Part shown: positions 35,492 through 43,752 of the stretch, piece by piece
How positions within the stretch are numbered: position 1 is the first letter of the stretch
Layout of the letters: each line of letters starts with the position of its first letter
Assembly (NCBI RefSeq): GCF_900129425.1
Contig: NZ_LT670817.1
Span: forward strand, 186,001 to 250,000
Direction: 5' to 3'
Length of the DNA: 64,000 nt
Source: Bradyrhizobium erythrophlei
GTDB taxonomy: Bacteria > Pseudomonadota > Alphaproteobacteria > Rhizobiales > Xanthobacteraceae
Notes under the pieces: generated by a model
What the model saw: only the letters and a program-made list of their open reading frames with translations
The model's database searches: none
Told to the model about the DNA's origin: nothing
Made by a program: the position numbers and the translations under genes

Positions 35492-36469
35492 TTAAGCCGT
35501 GGCGCCGGCGGCGCGGTGGCGAATCAACGCGGGGTGCGGGGCTGCAGCCTTGGCGGCCGAAGATGGCTTGGCGACTTTGGTCCTCAAAGGCTTGTTGGCG
35601 GCGGCTCCAACCGCTGCCGCTTGCTTCTGCGCAACCATATGCTCGGCAACCAGTTCCGACGAGAAACGGCTGACCGTGTCGGGATCGGTGATGATCGATT
35701 GCGTGTTGTTCTGCGCCTTGTATTTCGCCCCGCCGGGGCTTCCCTGGAGGATAAAGGTACCCTCGCCAGAGTCCGACCAATTGGTTGATCCCTCGCCGGC
35801 GACCCGGCCGTCCGCCACAAATCCCTTGGTGTGGCTGATCTGATGCGTGGCCGACTGGCCGATGACGAACTCCTGCACATGCGTTTTGGTGACGAAGTGC
35901 GTGTTGAACAGCGCGAGGTTGTGCTGCCGGTCGGCGTCGAGCAGGGCTTTCTCGTGCGGCCCGTTGGCTTGGCTCTTGTCCAGCGTGACCAGCATCGTAA
36001 TCGTCGGATCGAGGGCAATTTTCATCAGGATATCGTTGAGCTCGTTGTCATCGAACCCGAACATGTTCAGGTAGAGCGAGACGCTGACCCGCGACAACAC
36101 GTGCTTGAGGATATCGTGGACGTCGTCGCGCCCGACATAGAACAGGTGAAAGTCCTTGCTGGCGGTGGTCGAGTAGACTTTTTCCTGGGTGTAGCGCTGC
36201 AGGTCGAGCAGGTCGAAGCGCTGCAGACTGACCGATGGATCGTCAATGACATTGGTGACGGTCGATTTTGGCGGTGTCAGCGCCACTTCCTGCGCCGCCG
36301 TTGCGGCTGCCGCCGGCGTTGCCGCGATTACCACGGGCACCGGTATCGACGGTACCGCGGGCGCTGACGTTGCTGCCGCTACCGGCGCTGGGTCTGGTGT
36401 TTTTCGTGGACTTCTTTTTGGTGAAGCGCTTTTTTTGGATTTCTTTCCGGTCGCTGCTTTCTTTGCCAT
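35492..36469 (-). CDS. Phospholipase D-like protein with basic, Ala/Pro-rich tails
   Basis: This 325-residue protein has a Lys/Ser/Ala/Pro-rich N-terminus (MAKKAATGKKSKKSASPKR) that recalls histone H1-like tails, then an Ala/Val-rich linker to about residue 70. A PLD-fold domain covers about 75-290, and another Ala/Lys-rich tail ends the chain. One HKD motif is complete: His213, Lys215, Asp220, Gly227, Ser228 and Asn230 (HTKGFVADGRVAGEGSTNW). Single-motif members such as Nuc act as dimers on nucleic acids or lipids. The basic tails suggest DNA or RNA association. No signal peptide is seen. Confidence 0.8.
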   Translation of the reverse strand: MAKKAATGKKSKKSASPKRSPRKTPDPAPVAAATSAPAVPSIPVPVVIAATPAAAATAAQEVALTPPKSTVTNVIDDPSVSLQRFDLLDLQRYTQEKVYSTTASKDFHLFYVGRDDVHDILKHVLSRVSVSLYLNMFGFDDNELNDILMKIALDPTITMLVTLDKSQANGPHEKALLDADRQHNLALFNTHFVTKTHVQEFVIGQSATHQISHTKGFVADGRVAGEGSTNWSDSGEGTFILQGSPGGAKYKAQNNTQSIITDPDTVSRFSSELVAEHMVAQKQAAAVGAAANKPLRTKVAKPSSAAKAAAPHPALIRHRAAGATA

Positions 36470-36624
36470 GGCGCGGACCCCCTCAAAAAGTTCGCCGACG
36501 CTAGGGCGGCAACGGCGAGGCTGTCAATCTGAAATTGCATAGACGCGACGATGCACGAAAGCGAGAACGCAACCCTCGTTGGCCGGATCACGCGATCGGC
36601 AATCGGCGTGTGACCGTCGACCCG

Positions 36625-37908
36625 TCAGCGCGCCACCTTGCTGCTGCCCTGCGTAATCAGCCGCGCGGCGCGCTGGTCGCGTGCATGATTCCACAGCCAG
36701 TTGATCGCGACGCTGAGCCGGTGACGCATGCCGATCAGGAAATAAATGTGCGCGATGCCCCAGATCCACCACGCGATCGTGCCGCGCAGCTTGATGCTTC
36801 CGAAATCGATCACCGCCTTGCGCTTGCCGATCTGCGCCAGGCTGCCGGCATGTTTGTAACGGAACGGCGCGGGCTTGCCGCCCTGCAGGCGCAGCTTGAT
36901 GGTTTCGGCGACGTAACGCCCCTGTTGCTTTGCCGCGGGCGCAATGCCGGGCACCGGCTTTCCGTCGGGACCTTCGATCACGACGGTATCGCCGATGGCG
37001 AAAATGTCGGGATGGCCGGGGACGGTGAGATCGGGCAGCACCTGCAGGCGCCCGGCGCCGTCGGCCGGCGCGCCGAGCCACTCGGCGGCGGGCGAGGCAC
37101 GCACGCCGGCGGCCCAGATCAGGGTCTTGGCCTGCAGCGTCTTGCCGCCATAGACGACGCCGTCGGAAGAGCATTCGGTGACGGCCTGTCCCAACACGAC
37201 TTCGACGCCGAGACTCTTGAGCGAGCGTTGCGCGTAAGCCGAGAGATCGTCGGAGAAGCCCGCCAGCACGCGCGGCCCGGCCTCGATCAGGACGACACGC
37301 GCCTTGTGGGTGTCGATGTTGCGGAAGTCGGGCGGCAGCGTGTCCTGTGCCAGTTCGGCGATGGTGCCGGCGAGTTCGACGCCGGTCGGGCCGGCGCCGA
37401 CGATGACAAAGGTCAAAAGCGCCGCGCGGCGCTCCGGATCGCTCTCGCGCTCGGCGCGCTCGAAGGCGACCAGGATGCGGCGCCGGAGCGTGGTGGCATC
37501 CTCGAGAGTCTTCAGCCCGGGCGCGAACGGCTCCCATTCGTCATGGCCGAAATAAGCGTGCCGCGCGCCGGTGGCGAGAATCAGCGTGTCATACGGCAAG
37601 GTGTCGTCGCCATCGAGCAGCACGCACTTGCGCTCGGTGTCCACGCCGGTCACCGTGGCAAACAGGGTGGTGACGTCGGGACGGCCGCGCAAGAGATAGC
37701 GCACTGGCCAGGCGATCTCCGAGGTCGCCAGAGATGCGGTCGCGACCTGATACAACAGCGGCTGGAACAGATGATGGTTGCGCCGGTCGACCAGCGTGAT
37801 GCTGACCGGCGCGCCGGCGAGACGGTAGGCCGCCTCCAGTCCGCCGAAACCGGCGCCGACGATGACGATGCGATGGGGCTTGGTCGGCCGTGGCTGCTCG
37901 GTTGTCAT
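36625..37908 (-). CDS. Type II NADH dehydrogenase-like FAD oxidoreductase
   Basis: This 427-residue flavoprotein has an FAD dinucleotide motif RIVIVGAGFGGLEAAYRLAG near the N-terminus, a central NAD(P)-binding motif VIVGAGPTGVELAGTIAEL, and the late FAIGDTVVIEGPDGKPVPG. The C-terminal part (GSIKLRGTIAWWIWGIAHIYFL over two stretches) would anchor it to the membrane. It most likely oxidises NADH with quinone reduction without proton pumping. The ATG at 37908 gives the start; it is divergent from the importer operon at 38226. Confidence 0.9.
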   Translation of the reverse strand: MTTEQPRPTKPHRIVIVGAGFGGLEAAYRLAGAPVSITLVDRRNHHLFQPLLYQVATASLATSEIAWPVRYLLRGRPDVTTLFATVTGVDTERKCVLLDGDDTLPYDTLILATGARHAYFGHDEWEPFAPGLKTLEDATTLRRRILVAFERAERESDPERRAALLTFVIVGAGPTGVELAGTIAELAQDTLPPDFRNIDTHKARVVLIEAGPRVLAGFSDDLSAYAQRSLKSLGVEVVLGQAVTECSSDGVVYGGKTLQAKTLIWAAGVRASPAAEWLGAPADGAGRLQVLPDLTVPGHPDIFAIGDTVVIEGPDGKPVPGIAPAAKQQGRYVAETIKLRLQGGKPAPFRYKHAGSLAQIGKRKAVIDFGSIKLRGTIAWWIWGIAHIYFLIGMRHRLSVAINWLWNHARDQRAARLITQGSSKVAR

Positions 37909-38225
37909 GTAAAAGCGCCTTTGGTCTCGGGCCAATGCTCGTTCATCCATACCTCAAAGCAGATAGGGCATGGCCATCGATTCCCAACCAGAACTATAAT
38001 TCTTGCTATCCGCGGCCCATGCGAATTATGCTGCATGAAGGCTGGCATTGAGCCGAAGGTTCTAGGAGGAGCCTGCGGTTCGTGCTTGCTGCCACCTTGA
38101 GATTTCGCGCACAAAACAGGTCACCTGGAAAACGGAAGACCCGGGAACGGAGCTTCGGCGGCTTCCGCGGATCTGGCCGGTGCTTTGGCTGGCGGCATAC
38201 GTCAATAACCAAGAGGGGGATGAAC
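37909..38225. promoter_or_regulatory. Divergent promoter region upstream of the aromatic-region importer
   Basis: No gene is seen in these 317 bases. The sequence GAACTATAATTCTT occurs at 37991-38004; a near copy (GAATTATAATTCTT) lies at 47933-47946 upstream of the benzoate-CoA ligase. This could be a shared operator or promoter element of the two aromatic operons. The ribosome site of the importer binding protein (GAGGGGG) is at the right end. Confidence 0.45.
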
Positions 38226-39398
38226 ATGAGAACGGCATTCTGGCTGGCGGGCGTAACGGCCCTGGCGCTGGCAAACCCGGCCCAGGCGGCGAACTCCATC
38301 AAGATCGGGTTTGTCTCCACCTTCAGCGGCCCCACCGCCGTGATCGGCAACGACATGCGCAATTCGTTCGAGCTTGCGCTCGATCACATGGGCCGCAAGA
38401 TGGGCGGGTTGCCGGTCGAGGTGATTTACGAAGACGACCAGCAGAAACCGGATGTCGGCAAGCAGAAGACCGAGAAGCTGGTGCAGTCCGACAAGGTCGA
38501 CTTCATCGCCGGCTATATCTGGTCGAACGTGCTGTTGGCCTCGCTCAAGACCGCGGTCGATTCGCAGACTTTCCTGATCAGCGCCAACGCCGGACCGTCG
38601 CAGCTCGCCGGCGAATTGTGTTCGCCTTACGTGTTTTCGACCTCCTGGCAGAACGACCAGACCCCGGCGGCGATGGGCCTTTACATGAATCAGAAGGGCG
38701 TCAAGTCGGTGTACCTGATCGGCCCGAACTATGCCGCGGGCAAGGACATGCTGGCCGGCCTCAAGAGCACGTTCAAGGGCCAGGTGCTGGGCGAGGACTA
38801 CACGGTGTGGCCGAGCCAGCTCGACTTCTCGGCCGAACTGTCGAAGGCGCGCGCGTCGAAGGCGGAGTCGATTTTCGTGTTCTATCCGGGTGCCGCCGGC
38901 GTCCAGTTCCTCAATCAATATGTGCAGGCCGGGCTCAAGCCGCAGATTCCGCTCTATACGGCCTTCACCATCGACGAATTGTCGCTGCCGCTGCAGAAGG
39001 ACAACGCGATCGGCGTTCCCGGCGCGCAGGAGTGGGTCAACGATCTGCCGAACGAGCAGAACAAGAAATTCGTCGCCGACTACCGCAAGAAATATCCCAA
39101 TCTGCGCCCGACCTATTACGGCGCGCAGGCCTATGACGCCGCGCAATTGATCAACAGCGCGGTGGTGGCGGTGAAGGGCGACATGACCAAGAAGGACGCG
39201 ATGAAGGCCGAGATGGAGAAGGCCAACTTCAAGTCGCTGCGCGGTCCGTTCAAGTACGGCAACAACCACATCCCGATCCAGAATTTCTACCTGCAGGACG
39301 TGGTGAAGGACGCCGACGGCCAGCTCTCGCTGAAAACCGTCTCGACCATCGTCAAGGACAGCCAGGATAGCTTCCACGACAAATGCCCGATGAAGTGA
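38226..39398 (+). CDS. Branched-chain-type ABC substrate-binding protein (aromatic-region importer)
   Basis: This 390-residue periplasmic protein of the Peripla_BP_6 (LivJ-like) family has a signal peptide (MRTAFWLAGVTALALANPA, cleavage after AQA) and then the family start SIKIGFVSTFSGPTAVIG. It contains DDQQKPDVGKQKTEKLVQ and PNYAAGKDMLAGLKS, and Cys residues at CSPYVF and near the C-terminus (DKCPMK). The ATG at 38226 has AGAGGGGG at good spacing; the ATG at 38220 is too close. It heads an importer operon next to benzoate genes, so an aromatic acid is the likely ligand. Confidence 0.9.
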   Translation: MRTAFWLAGVTALALANPAQAANSIKIGFVSTFSGPTAVIGNDMRNSFELALDHMGRKMGGLPVEVIYEDDQQKPDVGKQKTEKLVQSDKVDFIAGYIWSNVLLASLKTAVDSQTFLISANAGPSQLAGELCSPYVFSTSWQNDQTPAAMGLYMNQKGVKSVYLIGPNYAAGKDMLAGLKSTFKGQVLGEDYTVWPSQLDFSAELSKARASKAESIFVFYPGAAGVQFLNQYVQAGLKPQIPLYTAFTIDELSLPLQKDNAIGVPGAQEWVNDLPNEQNKKFVADYRKKYPNLRPTYYGAQAYDAAQLINSAVVAVKGDMTKKDAMKAEMEKANFKSLRGPFKYGNNHIPIQNFYLQDVVKDADGQLSLKTVSTIVKDSQDSFHDKCPMK

Positions 39399-39476
39399 TC
39401 GCGGGTTCTGTTCGAAACAGCGGCGGTAGCTCGTGTTGCCGCTGTTGCTGTTGGCAGGTGTCTTGCATCTTGAGCG

Positions 39477-39555
39477 AAGGATGGGTTGAGCGAAGCGAAA
39501 CCCATCACGTTTCGTTCTAGTCGCTGATGGGTTTCGCTTCGCTCAACCCATCCTA
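39477..39555. repeat. Intergenic palindrome, GATGGGTTGAGCGAAGC family
   Basis: GGATGGGTTGAGCGAAGCGA followed by AACCCATC pairs with GATGGGTTTCGCTTCGCTCA followed by ACCCATCC around a 20-base loop. It is the first of two elements in the 321-base gap after the importer binding-protein gene; apart from these elements I see nothing in the gap. Confidence 0.85.
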
Positions 39556-39567
39556 CGAGCTATTGCT

Positions 39568-39667
39568 TCATCCTTCGAGACGGCGCTTCGCGCCTCCTCA
39601 GGATGAGGTCCTTCAGATCCCTCATGGTGAGGAGCGCGGCGGCGCCGCGCGTCTCGAACCATGAGGC
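39568..39667. repeat. Intergenic palindromic element, CATCCTTCGAGACG family
   Basis: TTCATCCTTCGAGACGGCGC and CCTCAGGATGAGG are followed by a CTCATGGTGAGGAGCGCGGC block, ending in GTCTCGAACCATGAGG. Nested complementary stretches allow a multi-stem structure. From memory such elements are frequent in Bradyrhizobium. It separates the binding-protein gene from the permease genes. Confidence 0.75.
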
Positions 39668-39719
39668 CCCCCGAGACGCCTGATGATGCTGTTCAATCGG
39701 CAAACGACCTAGAGTCTCC

Positions 39720-40637
39720 ATGCTGCTTGTCGTCGAACAATTCGTGAATGGATTGCAGTTCGGCCTGCTGCTGTTTCTGCTGGCGGCGGGACTGACGCTG
39801 GTGTTCGGCATCATGGACTTTGTTAATCTGGCGCATGGCTCGCTCTACATGATGGGCGCCTACTTCGCCGCGACCTTCGTGGCCTGGACCGGCAGTTTCG
39901 TTATCGGCGCCATCCTCGCGCTCGGCGCGACATTACTGCTCGGCATCGTGCTGGAGTTCGTGGCACTCCGGCACTTCTACGGCCGCGACCATCTCGACCA
40001 TGTGCTGGCGACGTTCGGGCTGATCCTGTTTTTCAACGATCTGGTCCGGCTGATCTGGGGCCCGGCGGGACTGGCGCTGCCGCTGCCGGGCTGGCTGACG
40101 GTACCGATCCAGATCATGCCCGGCGTGTACTATCCGAGCTACCGGCTGGCGATCATCGTGGTCTCGCTGCTGGTCGCGGCGTTCCTCTACCTGGTGGTGA
40201 TGCGCACCCGGCTCGGCATGCTGATCCGCGCCGGCGCGTCGAACCGGGAAATGATCGGGGCGCTCGGCATCAACATCAAGCTGCTCTACACGCTGGTGTT
40301 CGGGCTCGGCGCCGCCCTTGCCGGTCTCGCCGGGCTGATGCAGGCGCCGATCCTGACCGTACAAATCGGGATGGGGGAAAACATCCTGATTCTTGCCTTC
40401 GTCATCATCGTGATCGGCGGCATCGGCTCGATCCGCGGCGCATTCCTGGCCGCGATCTTTGTCGGCCTGATCGACACGTTGGGCCGCGCCTTCCTGCCCG
40501 ATTTGCTGCGCCAGATCCTGAGTTCCTCCGCCGCTTCGACCGCGGCGCCCGCGCTCTCCTCGATGCTGATCTATCTGTTGATGGCGATCGTGCTGGTGGT
40601 GCGCCCGGAGGGGCTGTTTCCGGCCAGCCGGCGATGA
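39720..40637 (+). CDS. Branched-chain-type ABC permease, LivH type
   Basis: This 305-residue membrane protein has about eight transmembrane segments. The LivH pattern is clear: QFVNGLQFGLLLFLLAAGLT at the N-terminus, LVFGIMDFVNLAHGSLYMMG, and the cytoplasmic EAA-like loop IRAGASNREMIGALGINIKL. Its stop overlaps the LivM-type start (ATGA). It forms the translocation pore with the next gene product. Confidence 0.93.
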   Translation: MLLVVEQFVNGLQFGLLLFLLAAGLTLVFGIMDFVNLAHGSLYMMGAYFAATFVAWTGSFVIGAILALGATLLLGIVLEFVALRHFYGRDHLDHVLATFGLILFFNDLVRLIWGPAGLALPLPGWLTVPIQIMPGVYYPSYRLAIIVVSLLVAAFLYLVVMRTRLGMLIRAGASNREMIGALGINIKLLYTLVFGLGAALAGLAGLMQAPILTVQIGMGENILILAFVIIVIGGIGSIRGAFLAAIFVGLIDTLGRAFLPDLLRQILSSSAASTAAPALSSMLIYLLMAIVLVVRPEGLFPASRR

Positions 40638-41581
40638 CGACTTCGCTCAACGCCCGCAACGTCGTCGTGGCGCTGGTCGGCGCCGGCCTGGTGTTGCTCC
40701 CGCTCTATTCTTCGCTGAGCGGCAACATCTTTGTGCTGACGCTGTTCACGCGCATCGTCATTTTCGCGCTGGCGGCGGTCAGCCTCAATCTCATCATGGG
40801 CTATGGTGGCATGATGAGCTTTGGGCATGCCGCCTATCTCGGGATCGGCGGCTACGCGGTCGGCATTCTCGCCTTCGAGGGCATCGGCTCCGGCTTCATT
40901 CAGTGGCCGGTGGCGCTGGCGGCCTCGGCACTGTTCGCGCTCGTGATCGGCGCGCTGTCCTTGCGCACCCGTGGCGTCTACTTCATCATGATCACACTGG
41001 CCTTTGCGCAGATGGCCTATTACGTCGCCTCGGGGCTCGCCCGCTACGGCGGCGACGACGGTCTCACGATCTACAAGCGCAGCGATTTCGATGGCCTCAT
41101 CAACCTGTCGAACCGCGTGCAGTTTTATTATCTCTGCCTGGCGTGCCTGTTCGGCGGGATCTATCTGGTCTGGCGGATCGTCAATTCGCGCTTCGGCATG
41201 GTGATTCAGGGCCTGCGTTCCAACGAAGCGCGCATGCAGGCGATCGGGTTTCCCGCCACCCGCTACCGGCTGGTTTGTTTCATCATCGCCGGCACGATGT
41301 GCGGGTTGGCCGGGGCGCTGCTGGCCAACAACACCGACTTCGTCAGCCCGGCTGTCATGTTCTGGACCCGCTCCGGCGATCTCATGGTGATGGTGATCCT
41401 CGGCGGCATGGGTTCGCTGTTCGGCCCGGTGCTCGGCGCGATGGTATATCTGGTGCTGGAAGAATTCCTGTCGCAGGTGACCGAATACTGGGCGCTGATC
41501 ATGGGCCCGCTGCTGCTGTTGATCGTGCTGTTCGGGCGCGGCGGTATCGTCGGGCTGCTGGGGAGGCTGAGCCGTGGCTGA
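40634..41581 (+). CDS. Branched-chain-type ABC permease, LivM type
   Basis: This 315-residue membrane protein has the LivM signature NLIMGYGGMMSFGHAAYLGI followed by GGYAVGILAF. The ATPase-contact loop is VNSRFGMVIQGLRSNEARMQ. The gene overlaps both neighbours (four bases with LivH, eight with LivG), typical of a translationally coupled importer operon. Confidence 0.93.
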   Translation: MTTSLNARNVVVALVGAGLVLLPLYSSLSGNIFVLTLFTRIVIFALAAVSLNLIMGYGGMMSFGHAAYLGIGGYAVGILAFEGIGSGFIQWPVALAASALFALVIGALSLRTRGVYFIMITLAFAQMAYYVASGLARYGGDDGLTIYKRSDFDGLINLSNRVQFYYLCLACLFGGIYLVWRIVNSRFGMVIQGLRSNEARMQAIGFPATRYRLVCFIIAGTMCGLAGALLANNTDFVSPAVMFWTRSGDLMVMVILGGMGSLFGPVLGAMVYLVLEEFLSQVTEYWALIMGPLLLLIVLFGRGGIVGLLGRLSRG

Positions 41582-42341
41582 GCCCTTGCTTCGCGTCGAA
41601 AAACTGGTCCGCCGGTTCGGCGGCATCGTCGCGACCGATCACGTCTCGGTCGATGTCGCGAGCGGAGAGCTGCACGCGATCATCGGGCCGAACGGCGCCG
41701 GCAAGACCACGCTGATCAGCCAACTGACCGGACAACTGCCGCCGCACGGCGGCACCATTCACCTCGCGGGCCAGGATATCACCCGCGTGCCGGCGCATCG
41801 GCGCAGCGCGCTCGGACTGGCGCGCTCGTTCCAGATTACCTCGCTGCTGTCCGACTTCACCGCCGCCGACAATGTCGCGCTGGCGGCGCAGGCGCACGAC
41901 GGTCATTCGTTCCGCTTCTGGGGCAACGCCCGCAAGGAGAGCCACCTCCGCCAAACGGCGCAGGCCGCGCTGGACCGCGTGGGGCTCAGCCATCGCGCCG
42001 GCGTCCTCGTTTCCCGGCTAAGTCACGGCGAGCAGCGCGAGCTCGAGCTCGCCGTCGCGCTCGCGACCTCGCCGCGGTTGCTGCTGCTCGACGAACCGAT
42101 GGCAGGATTGGGCATCACCGAATCGGCGCGCATGGTGAGGCTGCTGCAGGAACTGCGCCGGGAGGTTTCCATCGTGCTGGTCGAGCACGACATGGACGCG
42201 GTGTTCGCGCTCGCCGACCGCATCAGCGTGCTGGTCTACGGCCGCATCATCGCCTCCGACGTGCCGGCGGCGATCCGCCAGAACGAAGAGGTCAGGCGCG
42301 CCTATCTCGGCGATCAGCACGCGGTTGTCCGTCATGGCTGA
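41574..42341 (+). CDS. Branched-chain-type ABC ATPase, LivG type
   Basis: This 255-residue ATPase has Walker A GPNGAGKTT near residue 38, Q loop, signature LSHGEQRELELAVALA and Walker B RLLLLDEPMAGLG, followed by the LivG-typical VEHDMDAVFALADRISVL and C-terminal IRQNEEVRRAYLG. It pairs with the LivF-type ATPase encoded next, whose start it overlaps by eight bases. Confidence 0.94.
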   Translation: MAEPLLRVEKLVRRFGGIVATDHVSVDVASGELHAIIGPNGAGKTTLISQLTGQLPPHGGTIHLAGQDITRVPAHRRSALGLARSFQITSLLSDFTAADNVALAAQAHDGHSFRFWGNARKESHLRQTAQAALDRVGLSHRAGVLVSRLSHGEQRELELAVALATSPRLLLLDEPMAGLGITESARMVRLLQELRREVSIVLVEHDMDAVFALADRISVLVYGRIIASDVPAAIRQNEEVRRAYLGDQHAVVRHG

Positions 42342-43053
42342 CACCGGCGCCTTGCTCGAAGTCGAAGATATCGAGACCTGCTATGGTCTGAGCCAGGTGC
42401 TGTTCGGTCTGTCGCTGTCGGTCCGGTCGGGCGAAATGGTGGCCATGATGGGCCGCAACGGCATGGGGAAGACCACTACCATCCGTTCCATCATGGGGCT
42501 GACGCCGGCGCGCGCCGGCTCCATCCGTTTCGGCGGGATGGACGTGCGCAAGCTTGCCTCGTTCCGGATCGCGCAACTGGGCATTGGCCTGGTGCCCGAG
42601 GGGCGCCAGATTTTCCCCAATCTGACCGTGCGCGAGAATCTGGTTGCGGCGTCGGGCAACCGCCTGGGCAGTGCCGATCCATGGACCATCGACAAGATCC
42701 ACGCGCTGTTTCCGCGGCTTGACGAACGCGGCAGCAACATGGGCAACACGCTGTCAGGCGGCGAGCAGCAGATGCTGGCGATCGGCCGCGCGCTGATGAC
42801 CAATCCGCGTCTGCTGATCCTCGACGAGGCCACCGAAGGCCTCGCTCCGCTGATCCGCGACGAAATCTGGAACTGCCTGTCAATGCTGAAGGCGCGCGGC
42901 CAATCTGTTCTGGTGATCGACAAGAACATCGAAAACCTCACCCGCATCGCCGACCGTCACTACATCGTCGAACGCGGACGGGCGGTGTGGAGCGGCACGT
43001 CGGCCGAGCTGATCGCCGAGCCGGATTTGCAGCACAGATATTTGGGGGTGTGA
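42334..43053 (+). CDS. Branched-chain-type ABC ATPase, LivF type
   Basis: This 239-residue ATPase has Walker A GRNGMGKTT, the LivF motif GLVPEGRQIFPNLTVRENL, signature LSGGEQQMLAIGRAL and Walker B LLILDEATEGLAP. The ATG at 42334 gives MADTGALLEVEDIETCYG; an upstream TTG at 42325 is less likely. It is the last gene of the importer operon; the region beyond is filled with repeats. Confidence 0.94.
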   Translation: MADTGALLEVEDIETCYGLSQVLFGLSLSVRSGEMVAMMGRNGMGKTTTIRSIMGLTPARAGSIRFGGMDVRKLASFRIAQLGIGLVPEGRQIFPNLTVRENLVAASGNRLGSADPWTIDKIHALFPRLDERGSNMGNTLSGGEQQMLAIGRALMTNPRLLILDEATEGLAPLIRDEIWNCLSMLKARGQSVLVIDKNIENLTRIADRHYIVERGRAVWSGTSAELIAEPDLQHRYLGV

Positions 43054-43078
43054 GCGAGGACGCGTGCGCCGAATTTTC

Positions 43079-43166
43079 GTCATGGCCGGGCTCGTCCCGG
43101 CCATCCACGTCTTTCTTGCTTGTGTCGGCAAAGACGTGGATGCCCGGGTCAAGCCCGGGCATGACG
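43079..43166. repeat. Intergenic palindrome, GTCATGGCCGGGC family, copy 3
   Basis: CGTCATGGCCGGGCTCGTCC and CCATCCACGTCTTT pair with AAAGACGTGGATG and GGGTCAAGCCCGGGCATGAC. It is nearly identical to the copy at 7359-7448. It is the first element in the 636-base gap between the importer operon and the glutamine-synthetase-like gene. Confidence 0.87.
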
Positions 43167-43188
43167 AGTTGCAAGATCGGCGCGCGAT

Positions 43189-43225
43189 CGTCATTGCGAG
43201 GGCGCAGCGACGAAGCAATCCATCG
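43189..43225. repeat. Half copy of the CATTGCGAGG palindrome
   Basis: CGTCATTGCGAGGGCGCAGC followed by GACGAAGCAATCCATCG matches the left half of the full palindrome at 45172-45259. The right half is missing here. Confidence 0.7.
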
Positions 43226-43252
43226 TCGGTGGTGACGTGTTGCCGCTGCACA

Positions 43253-43488
43253 CTCGTTGCCACCTCTCCCCTTGCGGGAGAGGTCGGATTGCATCGTCAG
43301 ATGCAATCCGGGTGAGGGGTTACGGACTATCGATAGACCTGAACCCCTCACCCCAACCCTCTCCCGCAAGGGGAGAGGGAGCTCACTGCCGTTGCCGAGG
43401 CAGGGTCGTTTCGCAACACGCCCGCTCAAAACATCTCGAAATATTCGCGCTGCTCCCAGTCCGACACTTCCGCCTGAAAGCGTTCGAT
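43253..43488. repeat. Tandem duplication, left copy: CTCTCC element plus copy of a gene tail
   Basis: This stretch is a near-identical copy of 43517-43752, offset by 264 bases. It holds a CTCTCC-type element (43261-43382) and then a second copy of the 3' end of the glutamine-synthetase-like gene (43424 onward; minus-strand reading ...DWEQREYFEMF). The copy differs by a few substitutions and ends at a TTCGAT before unrelated bases. It has no start and is not a gene. Confidence 0.9.
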
Positions 43489-43516
43489 TGGATGTGCGAA
43501 TAATCGTTGCCGCTTG

Positions 43517-43752
43517 CTCGTTGTCACCTCTCCCCTTGTGGGAGAGGTCGGATCGCATCGACAGATGCGATCCGGGTGAGGGGTTACGGACTATCGATAG
43601 ACCTGAACCCCTCACCCCAACCCTCTCCCACAAGGGGAGAGGGAGCTCACTGCCGTTGCCGTGGCAGCGTCGTTTCGCAACACGCCCGCTCAAAACATCT
43701 CGAAATATTCGCGCTGCTCCCAGTCGGACACCTCGGCCTGAAAGCGTTCGAT
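43517..43752. repeat. Tandem duplication, right copy: CTCTCC element plus authentic gene tail
   Basis: The right copy contains a CTCTCC element at 43525-43646 and then the genuine 3' end of the glutamine-synthetase-like gene. The two copies are separated by a 28-base unique spacer (43489-43516). Differences between copies, such as GCATCGTCAGATGC versus GCATCGACAGATGC, keep the inner hairpin paired or nearly so. Confidence 0.9.

Noticed and set aside
43054..43689. Several overlapping open frames between the importer and the glutamine-synthetase-like gene
   Set aside because: They are translations of the duplicated CTCTCC elements and gene tail, and contain no independent protein signal.
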